Assembly: GCF_009873495.1 (NCBI RefSeq)
Contig: NZ_CP046703.1
Span: 4,568,501-4,632,500, forward strand
Direction of reading: 5' to 3'
Length of the DNA stretch: 64,000 nt
Origin: Nostoc sp. ATCC 53789
GTDB lineage: Bacteria > Cyanobacteriota > Cyanobacteriia > Cyanobacteriales > Nostocaceae
Numbering within the stretch: position 1 is the stretch's first letter; each line of letters opens with the position of its first letter. The position numbers and the translations under genes were made by a program. Below, piece after piece: positions 17,266-25,252 of the stretch. A model generated the notes under the pieces. It made no database searches. It was not told the DNA's origin and worked only from the letters and a program-made list of their open reading frames with translations.

Positions 17266-17943
17266 ATGGCTATCTGGTTAAGTCTGTGCGGCGTAATAGT
17301 GCTTATAGCTTACCTGCTGGGTTCTTTTCCCACTGGGTATATTGCTGTGAAGCAGTTAAAAGGTATTGATATTCGGGAAGTTGGTTCAGGTTCTACCGGC
17401 GCAACTAATGTGCTAAGAACCTTGGGGAAAGGGCCAGGAGCATTCGTTTTAGTACTTGATGCCTTAAAGGGAGTATTAGCGATCGCTCTAGTTTACTGGT
17501 TATTCAAGTTTGCCTCTAGTCAAAATTTTATTCCCCCAACGATAGATGCACAACTGTGGCAACCGTGGGTAGTAACCTTAGCTGGGTTAGCTGCAATTCT
17601 GGGACATAGTAAATCGATTTTTTTAGGCTTTACTGGTGGTAAATCTGTTGCTATCAGCTTGGGGATTTTATTGGCCATGAGTTGGCAGGTAGGTTTAGCA
17701 ACAGCCGGTGTGTTTGCCGTTGTTGTGGCGATATCACGGATTGTCTCTTTGAGTTCAATTGTAGGTGCGATCGCTGTTTCCATTTTCATGGTAATTTTGC
17801 ATCAACCGTTACCCTATATTCTGTTTGGGATTGCCGGTGGATTATATGTAATTTTGCGCCATCGCACTAATATTGAACGACTGTTTGCTGGTACTGAGCC
17901 AAAAATTGGGCAAAAGGTAGCGACACCAGAACAAACTGTATAA
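17266..17943 (+). CDS. plsY: Glycerol-3-phosphate acyltransferase PlsY
   Basis: A 225-residue integral membrane enzyme that transfers the acyl group of acyl-phosphate to glycerol-3-phosphate, the first step of phospholipid synthesis. Conserved motifs: YLLGSFPTGYIAVKQLKGID (motif 1), REVGSGSTGATNVLRTLGKG (motif 2) and LGHSKSIFLGFTGGKSVA (motif 3). It has about five membrane spans. It closes the co-directional group that begins with the MlaE-type permease, consistent with membrane lipid work. Confidence 0.95.
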   Translation: MAIWLSLCGVIVLIAYLLGSFPTGYIAVKQLKGIDIREVGSGSTGATNVLRTLGKGPGAFVLVLDALKGVLAIALVYWLFKFASSQNFIPPTIDAQLWQPWVVTLAGLAAILGHSKSIFLGFTGGKSVAISLGILLAMSWQVGLATAGVFAVVVAISRIVSLSSIVGAIAVSIFMVILHQPLPYILFGIAGGLYVILRHRTNIERLFAGTEPKIGQKVATPEQTV

Positions 17944-17996
17944 TTTACCAACCGCAAATAGATATATTTTGTCCCCAGCTTCAGCCGGGCTTAAGT

Positions 17997-18296
17997 TTAT
18001 GAGTTAACGTTCCCTTTCATTAAACGGTGGATGAGGCGGCAAGGCCAGAAAAAAGCTCCACAGATACTTACTGAAGCGATCGCGGCCACAACTCGCCAAG
18101 TCGAATTGGTTCCAGTGGCAGACTCTGAAGGGTGAGCTTGTTGTGTACTTTTAGCTAGTTCTGGCACTGAACGAGATAGCTGGCTGGCTGTACTCACCCC
18201 TTCAATTGCGGCTCCAATTAGATAAGCTACTAGGGCGATTACTAGCCAGTGATTCATAATATTCAACTGTTTCAACTCTGAGCGTATGCTTGGCAT
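17997..18296 (-). CDS. Small membrane protein of unknown function
   Basis: Up to 99 residues. A second possible start at 18257 (MNHWLVIALVAYLIGAAIEG) leaves an N-terminal span right after the start. A polar loop rich in Ser and Thr follows, then a second span (WRVVAAIASVSICGAFFWPC) and a basic end. I recognise no family. It lies 20 bp downstream of the 79-residue gene on the same strand, probably in one operon. Confidence 0.55.
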   Translation of the reverse strand: MPSIRSELKQLNIMNHWLVIALVAYLIGAAIEGVSTASQLSRSVPELAKSTQQAHPSESATGTNSTWRVVAAIASVSICGAFFWPCRLIHRLMKGNVNS

Positions 18297-18316
18297 TAAG
18301 CAATCGATTTCTCGCG

Positions 18317-18556
18317 CTAATGATTGCCGCCTTGCCCGAAGGATAACCGACCTTCAGCCGTATCACGAATGAGAGGCAGTTTAGATTTTATATAAGTATT
18401 GAGGCTGCTATCTGCCTGGGCATCAAGAACCTGCTTCGCTTTTAACTGCTGGAGGAGTAATTGTACTAAAGCAGCATCGTCAAAATGGAGCAGGGTGTTG
18501 ACCTGGGTAGACTCGATTACAGCCCAAAGCTGTTGCATCATTTTCGCTGTTACCAT
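18317..18556 (-). CDS. Small cyanobacterial hypothetical protein
   Basis: A 79-residue soluble, mainly helical protein (MMQQLWAVIESTQVNTLLHF, DDAALVQLLLQQLKAKQVLD, IKSKLPLIRDTAEGR). No catalytic motif. Followed after 20 bp by the small membrane protein. Function unknown. Confidence 0.65.
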   Translation of the reverse strand: MVTAKMMQQLWAVIESTQVNTLLHFDDAALVQLLLQQLKAKQVLDAQADSSLNTYIKSKLPLIRDTAEGRLSFGQGGNH

Positions 18557-19122
18557 GAGTCTGTAACCTCTTAAGCTTTTCTTTATAATTACACAGATTT
18601 TTAATTTGTGCTTGATTTTTATCTGAAGAATTATAAAGATGTCGGCTTAAAATGCTTGAGTAAGTAAGTTGGGCGTAAATAATTGTCGTTGGGATAAGGC
18701 AATAGGCAAAAGGTAAAAGGCAATATGTATAAGGGTTTTAGCCTAGTTCATTTTTATTTACATAGTTTGATTTTATTGTGACAACTTGCTTAAGCCAATA
18801 TGGTTAAGTTATGGCGTTTTTCGATTGATTGAAATACAACCCTTCTCATTCATGATTCTTTACCCTAATGTTGGTGTATAGCGGTTCTCAATTGTATGGA
18901 ACCCTTGTAGCCTCTCTTTTTTTAGAGTTGCTATTAGCATCTCCAGAAATTAAATATGCGTTACCCAGAAACCTTGTAGAGACGTAGCAATGCTACGTCT
19001 CTATTTTTCGGAGATGTCTATTAAAGCAAGAATTTTAGAAAGCCACAATGCAGATATCCGTAAGCATCAGCACTTTTTGTCAAAGCTAAACTTCAGTCGT
19101 TGTTGAGTGGTACTTTTGAAGT
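18557..19122. other. Gene-free region with one palindrome
   Basis: About 565 bp. It contains short repeats (ggcaataggcaaaaggtaaa near 18698) and the palindrome at 18977-19003. No frame is supported. It lies at the 3' side of the secretion-like operon. Confidence 0.4.
18977..19003. repeat. Perfect palindrome tagagacgtagca-a-tgctacgtctcta
   Basis: Thirteen-base arms around a single base, followed by ttttt. It could act as a terminator for a plus-strand transcript. The outer tagagacg/cgtctcta part is shared with 47691-47724 and 15194-15222, while the inner arms differ. Confidence 0.7.
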
Positions 19123-19695
19123 TTATCGTGGAACTTTCGCACAAGCTCCTTCTTGACCAGAAGGATCGGAAAAAATTGCTAAAGTGTGATATTCAGGATT
19201 ATCTGTTCCATATATCACTCGGAAAGTATATAACTTATTTCTACCTTGCGCTTCGGTAACAACTGTTAAAAGTGTGTTTTTAGTAAGAGGAAGTCCAGGA
19301 ATGTTCAGCTTTTTAATTCGTCTGAGTTGAATTACATTTGCTGCGGAGTTTTTACAATCTCCTATATTAGTATTAGCTTGTTGACCAAACTGCATACATA
19401 CAGGGCCATCAAAATCTAGAGTTACCTGTGATGGATCGTTTAACCAAACTTTTTTAATTACTTCTCCAGATGGAAGAAAACTTAAGTTTGTTCCTTGTTG
19501 ATACCAAATCTTGATTGTAGGTATTAGTCCACCTAAACCCTGCGCTTGACAGGAAAAGATGGAACGCAGAACAGCATTATTAGCACCAGCACGTCCTACC
19601 AACAATAACATAGCAACCGAGAAAATTAAGGAAGCTAGAGGTAGGAAATAAGAATTATGTGAGCTATTTCCTGACAAGTTAGTATTCTTTTTCAT
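19123..19695 (-). CDS. Exported or membrane-anchored protein of unknown function, last gene of the VirB-like cluster
   Basis: A 190-residue protein with an N-terminal hydrophobic segment at about 17-36 (LPLASLIFSVAMLLLVGRAG). The rest is extracytoplasmic and beta-rich with four cysteines (FSCQAQGLGG, GPVCMQFGQ, IGDCKNSAA, EGACAKVPR), possibly disulfide-linked. I do not recognise a family. It follows the VirB10-like gene by 114 bp on the same strand and is probably part of the same transcription unit. Confidence 0.6.
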   Translation of the reverse strand: MKKNTNLSGNSSHNSYFLPLASLIFSVAMLLLVGRAGANNAVLRSIFSCQAQGLGGLIPTIKIWYQQGTNLSFLPSGEVIKKVWLNDPSQVTLDFDGPVCMQFGQQANTNIGDCKNSAANVIQLRRIKKLNIPGLPLTKNTLLTVVTEAQGRNKLYTFRVIYGTDNPEYHTLAIFSDPSGQEGACAKVPR

Positions 19696-19809
19696 GGTTG
19701 CAAATTAGGAGATTGATAGAACAGGTAAAAATAGGGAAGATGGCAAGAAAACTAATTACTTAATTACCATTACCCAATGCAAATTTAAAATTGGTATCAA
19801 TCCTACCTC

Positions 19810-21399
19810 TTAAAACTGGGTTACTTGATTAACGTATATTTCAATATTTGTACCAGCTGGCAAAAACCAAATATTCGTTTGCTGGGACATTTGGGCGATC
19901 GCCTGTTGATTACGTTGGGCAATTTGGGGGACTACAGAGTTCAAACCACCTTCCACAACCCCGGCTGCAATATCGCGTCTGTTTTTAGTGACAGTAGTAA
20001 GAGTAGTGCTACTACTGGTATTGCCGTCAACGGTAGTTTGTGAAGTAAGTGGTTGGAGTTCAGTATCACTACGATTTATTAACTCTGCTGCTTTCCCAAT
20101 ACCTCCCAAAACGAATAGTCCTAAATCCATCGATGCTATGGACGAACCTTGACTGGGAAATTTATTTGCGATTAAAGGTTTACCTTGGGTAGCGCGAATA
20201 ATAATTGCATTGTTAGGTAAGCTTCGTTCTATCGGATTGCCATCATTTTGCGAGACAACTTTGACTACGTTCATCTGCAAAAGACCTTGTTCGGAGAGGG
20301 AGCTAATTTCAGCTAGGAATTCGGTATTTGCAGGTAGAGCGATCGCACCATCGGTAGATTTTAGGGGTTCTTTTAATCGGATCACAAATACGTTTTTCTG
20401 TTCACCTGTATCACCACCGCCACCGTTTGACTTGGTAGTTTCCCCAAATATTGCCGTCGCCAACACAGCTTTGGCACTACTTCCTACTGCTACAGATTTT
20501 TGTCCCTGCTGTTGCGCTTGACTGACTAGAGGAGCAGGAGTTTGCTGTTGTGGAGTTTGCTCAGGATTGGGGTTTGGTGTTTGTTGCTGCGGCTGTGGAT
20601 TGTTTGGAGGTTCAGAAGCAGCTACCGTGTTATTAGGTTGATCGTTGGCATTTACTTGACCGTAGCTACCTAACTTTGATAATTTTGTCCACTCTTCAAA
20701 TGGGTTTGGTGGAGCTGGTGGAGTGATATTAACTACGGGTTGAGTATTTGGCTTCACAACTGGCAGTTGAGAAGCAGGTACTTTAACAATGCGCTCAACT
20801 GTCACTGTTCGAGGTGCGTAAGCTATTGGTGGGGGTGTTGGGATCACTTTCTGTGTACCTCTAGAAGAAATTGATGGTTCTCGTAAGGCTACTTTAGGCG
20901 TTGATTTGGCAATTCTGAGTTGTTGTTGGGCGGCTCTTACCAACTGTGCTTGTTCAGTCAGGGCTAATTTCGTTTTCAGAGTATCTACTTCGATTGCTAG
21001 CTGTTGAGAGGTCGATTCATTAATTGGTTGCTCACGCACCGGTGGGGAAACAATATTTTTTGGCTTCTGATTGCTAGTACCCATCAACTGGGACAAAAAC
21101 ACACCACCCACCAAAACGATCGCTAAAGTAGCAGCCCCTACCAAGCCTAATTTTGCAAAGGGATTAGATGAGAGGGGTTGCTTAGTCTGGACTTCTTGTG
21201 GTTGATAAGGAGACTCTTGCGGGATTACAGAGTCTTCCGATGTTTGAGGATCTCCAGAAAAAGATTCTTCTTCTAAGCCAACCAACTTTGAGATCCGTGA
21301 TTCCCAATCAAAAGATTCTACTTCTGGTTGGCGATCGTCGGTAGTTAGAGCAAATCCATTTTGAGGAGGCGTTTGGGCAGGAATTGAGTATCGAGTCAT
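19810..21399 (-). CDS. VirB10/TrbI-like type IV secretion protein
   Basis: A 529-residue protein. A cytoplasmic acidic N-terminus of about 80 residues is followed by one membrane span (84-105), then coiled coil and a long Pro/Gln-rich linker (about 170-310). The C-terminal domain has the VirB10/TrbI pattern: AKAVLATAIFGE, VIRLKEPLKSTDGAIALPAN, and the terminal IWFLPAGTNIEIYVNQVTQF. VirB10 links the inner-membrane ATPases with the outer-membrane pore. The ATG (21397-21399) overlaps the upstream stop as ATGA, so translation is coupled. Remote homology by pattern; the order of neighbours supports it. Confidence 0.72.
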   Translation of the reverse strand: MTRYSIPAQTPPQNGFALTTDDRQPEVESFDWESRISKLVGLEEESFSGDPQTSEDSVIPQESPYQPQEVQTKQPLSSNPFAKLGLVGAATLAIVLVGGVFLSQLMGTSNQKPKNIVSPPVREQPINESTSQQLAIEVDTLKTKLALTEQAQLVRAAQQQLRIAKSTPKVALREPSISSRGTQKVIPTPPPIAYAPRTVTVERIVKVPASQLPVVKPNTQPVVNITPPAPPNPFEEWTKLSKLGSYGQVNANDQPNNTVAASEPPNNPQPQQQTPNPNPEQTPQQQTPAPLVSQAQQQGQKSVAVGSSAKAVLATAIFGETTKSNGGGGDTGEQKNVFVIRLKEPLKSTDGAIALPANTEFLAEISSLSEQGLLQMNVVKVVSQNDGNPIERSLPNNAIIIRATQGKPLIANKFPSQGSSIASMDLGLFVLGGIGKAAELINRSDTELQPLTSQTTVDGNTSSSTTLTTVTKNRRDIAAGVVEGGLNSVVPQIAQRNQQAIAQMSQQTNIWFLPAGTNIEIYVNQVTQF

Positions 21400-22100
21400 G
21401 GTAAAGCTTGGTTGGGATTTCCAGAACAATTTTTATCTTGGATTTCACAGACATTATAAATTTCTAATCTGGCTTCACCAAGGCGGTAAGCTGCGAAGTG
21501 CGTCGGTAGTGGCGCATTTGGTAGTGAAGTTGCTGGTTCATCTATTGCTCTAACTAAAATTTGTTTATTAAACGAAACTGATTTTCCCAACCTATCATAA
21601 CCGCTAAAAATTAATTGATTGGCAAACATCTCTACTTTCCAGTTTCCCTTACTGATTTCTGTTGGTTGAGAAATTTTTTGGATTACTAATACATTCTCAC
21701 TTCCTCTACTAACATTTTCAAATTGACTATCTGGATTTAAATTAGTAATTTCTGATTTAAGTTTTTGTTTAAAATCATCAGCTACCAGTTGAGAAGTAAT
21801 TTCCCAGACCTGTGTAGGTGGCTGTTGTTGTGACCAGTTAAGCATTAAGCTCATCGTTTCAGCCACAAAGCGCCGAATAGCCTCTGGCTGTCGCTCTAAA
21901 TTTGGTTGAGCGTCTACTGTTATAGTGCGGCCATCAACAAGTTGTACCAAACTTTGAGGTGTAAGTTGCCGACTTAACTGTTGTAACATAGACCCATGAA
22001 ATATTAGTAAAAGCAAGGTTAATACATGTAAACCAAATGTTCCTACTGCCAAGAGTGGTAATGGGCTATTTCTCTTATTTTCTGGTTTAAGTAATTGCAT
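21396..22100 (-). CDS. VirB8-like membrane protein (second copy)
   Basis: A 234-residue protein with an N-terminal span (LPLLAVGTFGLHVLTLLLLI) and then an extracytoplasmic alpha/beta domain. It is clearly a paralogue of the next gene upstream: both share LHVLxLLLxIFxG, VQLxDGxxx and REPEAIRRF/RQPEAIRRF blocks. Topology, size and position before the VirB10-like gene match VirB8/TraE assembly proteins. It stands where virB9 would normally be. Assignment rests on topology and gene order, not on a strong motif. Confidence 0.55.
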   Translation of the reverse strand: MQLLKPENKRNSPLPLLAVGTFGLHVLTLLLLIFHGSMLQQLSRQLTPQSLVQLVDGRTITVDAQPNLERQPEAIRRFVAETMSLMLNWSQQQPPTQVWEITSQLVADDFKQKLKSEITNLNPDSQFENVSRGSENVLVIQKISQPTEISKGNWKVEMFANQLIFSGYDRLGKSVSFNKQILVRAIDEPATSLPNAPLPTHFAAYRLGEARLEIYNVCEIQDKNCSGNPNQALP

Positions 22101-22174
22101 TAATAATTGATTATATAAATTGAACTATGAGTCGGTGAATTAAAAATTTCTTATTTTATAAAGCTATCAGAGGT

Positions 22175-22975
22175 TTATCCAGCCCTGCATTGCTTTAAAT
22201 TATCTTCATTAAGGTTGTTATACCCATCTAGCAAACATAAATTACGAATTTCATAAATTTCTAGTTTATCAGTGCGGACACTATAAATTGCTTTTTGCAA
22301 GTCTGTGACGTTGTTGGCTTGGGGATTACCAAAATAATCTACTGCACGGACAAGTAAATCTTTGTTAAAAGGAGTGACGATTTTTTCACCACCAACTCGA
22401 TTCTTTTGAATTAAGTCGGCTACCATCCCCACTCGCCACTTACCTGGTGCAATTTGTTTTGGTGGATACACTCGCTTAATAATTAATTGTGATGTCATAA
22501 CTTGGTTAGGATTTTCCGAGAAAACTTCTGGCGGGGTCATTTCTGCAACTGTGCTTAAGAAACCTTTGCGAAAGTCTTCTGATAAGGCAAAACTTGCTAT
22601 CCAAGTGCTAGTACTAATTTTTTGGCTACTACCTTGGGGTGTTCTAATTAGAATTCCTAAATCTGATTTAGGATTTGCAACTTCTTCGATATTTTGTGGT
22701 GGTAAGGTTCCCGACCAGGTAAACATTGATATCATCGTTTTGCTGATGAATCGGCGAATTGCTTCTGGTTCTCTTGCTAAATCATCAATATTGCCTACTG
22801 GTTTACCATCTATTAATTGCACAAAGTTGGGAGGTTTTCTCAGACTAAGTTGGCGAATATTTAGCCCTTGGAATATGAATAAAAGTAAAACTAATACATG
22901 TAAACTGAAGGACGCGATCGCAAAAATTGTTAAAACACTTCCCGTTCTTTGTCTTTTTTCTAGTAGACGCACCAT
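22175..22975 (-). CDS. VirB8-like membrane protein (first copy)
   Basis: A 266-residue protein with one N-terminal span (VLTIFAIASFSLHVLVLLLF) and a periplasmic domain, paralogous to the following gene (shared REPEAIRRFISKTM / RQPEAIRRFVAETM region and a late KLEIYEI / RLEIYNV strand). AGGAGGAG lies about nine bases before the ATG. It follows the VirB6-like gene, the classical position of virB8. The copy carries an extra segment at about residues 105-130 absent from its partner. Confidence 0.55.
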   Translation of the reverse strand: MVRLLEKRQRTGSVLTIFAIASFSLHVLVLLLFIFQGLNIRQLSLRKPPNFVQLIDGKPVGNIDDLAREPEAIRRFISKTMISMFTWSGTLPPQNIEEVANPKSDLGILIRTPQGSSQKISTSTWIASFALSEDFRKGFLSTVAEMTPPEVFSENPNQVMTSQLIIKRVYPPKQIAPGKWRVGMVADLIQKNRVGGEKIVTPFNKDLLVRAVDYFGNPQANNVTDLQKAIYSVRTDKLEIYEIRNLCLLDGYNNLNEDNLKQCRAG

Positions 22976-23093
22976 TTATTCATCTCCTCCTGCAAAAAAC
23001 TTCAGCCATTATATATGATGATTTGCGTATAGTCGGCAGTCAGGAAAATAGCCAATATTTATAATAGATTATTCTTTGGAAATTTTGAGTTAC

Positions 23094-24143
23094 TTATATC
23101 CTCTCCTTCACTAAAGAAGCCGTATTGCTAATAGCACTGAAGACTGCAAAACCGCCAGCCGCAGCTACAAGTAACGATAAAAGTGGTGCTAAAATTCCTA
23201 GAAAAATAATGAACCACATTAAATCTGGATCAACATTAGCATCTTGACCTGGCCCATTGACAATAACTGTGGCAGTCAGTACCGCAATAATATTGAATGA
23301 AATCTTGGCGATTCCAATAGATAAAAATCCAGTCAGCCATGCGAAGATTGGTTTCCCCGCTACAGGTAGTAAAGACCCACCTACAGCTATTGGGCCTAAT
23401 GCTGCTATCAGCAACATCGTAGCTTCTATCAAATTTTGAAAGGCATATTGTAACGAGACTAAAAAGTTTTTGATACTCGTTTGGACTGTAGAACCTAATA
23501 AAGAATTAAATGAGGTTTCTGATACAATGCCAGTGCCATATCTAATATTATCTACCTTCGTTTGTAGTCTAATTATCCAATTTTTATTTCCATATATATC
23601 TCTATATTTTTGCCAAAGAATGTTAACTTTTTCGGCAGCTTTGACAAAGCATTGACTTTGTTGTTCGCCAGTCAGTGATTGACATGGACGCAGCAAAGAA
23701 CCAGCTACTTCTTCGGCAACACTCATATTCAGTGCTTGCTGGTACATTTTGTCTGCATCTGCTGATACCACGACTTGCTGATTCACAGTGTTCAGAAAAT
23801 TCCGCACTCCTAGTGTCAGATTAGAAAGAATACTTCCATTGGCTGAATTACTTAAGAGAATCACCACAATAAAAGGCCAAATTAAAGCTGATATGGGACG
23901 GGTATATTCATAGGATAGTAAGTCTTTGAGGAATTGTATCATGAAAAACAACAGGGTTCCTACCGCAAAAAAAATACCCAGATTTGTCAGCGCTCCATAC
24001 AAGTTATTACTGGTGTTATTTTGTAATAAATCTAGCCATTGCTTATCCCAACCTTCGGCAATACTTTGAGAGGTTGCGGCACCATTATCAAGAATCTCAT
24101 CAATGCCTACTTGGGCAAAAATTTGTTGAATAGCAAGTTGCAT
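23094..24143 (-). CDS. VirB6/TrbL-like polytopic membrane protein
   Basis: A 349-residue protein with about six hydrophobic spans (for example LGIFFAVGTLLFFMIQFLKD, ISALIWPFIVVILLS, a late IIFLGILAPLLSLLVAAAGG). A long polar loop between spans two and three carries two cysteines (RPCQSLTGEQQSQC). Size, topology and place between the VirB5-like and VirB8-like genes match VirB6/TrbL, the inner-membrane channel component. No sequence motif is diagnostic. Confidence 0.58.
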   Translation of the reverse strand: MQLAIQQIFAQVGIDEILDNGAATSQSIAEGWDKQWLDLLQNNTSNNLYGALTNLGIFFAVGTLLFFMIQFLKDLLSYEYTRPISALIWPFIVVILLSNSANGSILSNLTLGVRNFLNTVNQQVVVSADADKMYQQALNMSVAEEVAGSLLRPCQSLTGEQQSQCFVKAAEKVNILWQKYRDIYGNKNWIIRLQTKVDNIRYGTGIVSETSFNSLLGSTVQTSIKNFLVSLQYAFQNLIEATMLLIAALGPIAVGGSLLPVAGKPIFAWLTGFLSIGIAKISFNIIAVLTATVIVNGPGQDANVDPDLMWFIIFLGILAPLLSLLVAAAGGFAVFSAISNTASLVKERI

Positions 24144-24218
24144 GTTCAGTTAACTAACTGTCTTTTAAAAAAAGTATTTTCTAGAATCAGAAGAATTGAG
24201 ATTTCTCAATTTTAAATT

Positions 24219-25049
24219 TCAATTATTAAGCTTTCTGCCAAACAAATCTAGTTGAGAAGTTGCTCGCAAAAGTCGTGCGGCTTCTGTAGAAGTTTCTACT
24301 CTCCGAGCGCGATTTGCTTCTTCTGACTGCTGAGAAATATTTGCCAAGTTTAAATTTGAGTATTGCAAAGACTGATTATTTTGTAATGTCTGAGCAAATG
24401 TTTCAGCTACAATTTTCGATTGTTCCTGTTGGATTTTAATGGTTTCTTGGTTGGTAGTTAACAATGCTAATAAGCCCTGACCTAGTAAGTTATCGGCAAT
24501 ACTTATAACCTGTTTAGCAGCTGTATCAATACCAGTACTCTCTAATTTATTCTTAAAGCTATTAATCTGATTATCGGCATCATTTGACCCGGCAATATCT
24601 TGCAGACTTCTCTCTGTATTTTCTAACTTTGATTTTGTCCGAATTTGTCCCTTTTCACCAAGAATACCTACCGCTACTCCACGGGTAATTACACGATTGA
24701 GTTCATTACTAATTAAATTTCCCCGCACTGCTGAATTATTCTCAAAGCGACCCGCTCTTGAGTCGGAATTAGAAGAGTAGAGAATCAAATTATCACGAAC
24801 TCTTTGCCCAGCGATAACAGGGTTAGGTATATTCAATTCTCCTCTGGCATTACTCAGAGCATTTTGACTCTGTACTTCTACAGGCTTTAAGTTGTCGCTC
24901 AGATTATATTGAAGGTAGTTTTGCAAATCTGTGGAATATGATTGAAAATCAGTCCAAACCTGGCCTAATGCGCCCGTCTGAATTTGTGCCATTGCTGGTA
25001 GGATTGCCAAAGATAGCAATGTCAAAGTAAAAATGGTAGTTTTTCTCAT
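24219..25049 (-). CDS. VirB5/TrbJ-like exported coiled-coil protein
   Basis: A 276-residue protein. A signal peptide (MRKTTIFTLTLLSLAILPAM, then AQ) is followed by an almost wholly helical, Gln- and Asn-rich mature part with heptads (for example LESTGIDTAAKQVISIADNL and LLRATSQLDLFGRKL). VirB5/TrbJ pilus-tip proteins share this layout. The TTG at 25064 gives a longer frame, but ATG 25049 has GAGGT eight bases upstream. Gene order supports the role; sequence alone does not prove it. Confidence 0.55.
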   Translation of the reverse strand: MRKTTIFTLTLLSLAILPAMAQIQTGALGQVWTDFQSYSTDLQNYLQYNLSDNLKPVEVQSQNALSNARGELNIPNPVIAGQRVRDNLILYSSNSDSRAGRFENNSAVRGNLISNELNRVITRGVAVGILGEKGQIRTKSKLENTERSLQDIAGSNDADNQINSFKNKLESTGIDTAAKQVISIADNLLGQGLLALLTTNQETIKIQQEQSKIVAETFAQTLQNNQSLQYSNLNLANISQQSEEANRARRVETSTEAARLLRATSQLDLFGRKLNN

Positions 25050-25252
25050 ATTTCTGTACCTCAAAAAGGTAGATGCAATTAAGTTTGCTGTAAGTATGAT
25101 TTAGAGATTTACAAGAAAGTTGCAAAACAAAATTAAATTATTGTGGGTTAGGCAATATGAGCGCCCTAACTAAGTTAAATGTGAAACTACATATTTGTGT
25201 CTTGTCTGCCTTTGCTTACGGGCGACCGAGATGTCCATGATAAACTCCACGA

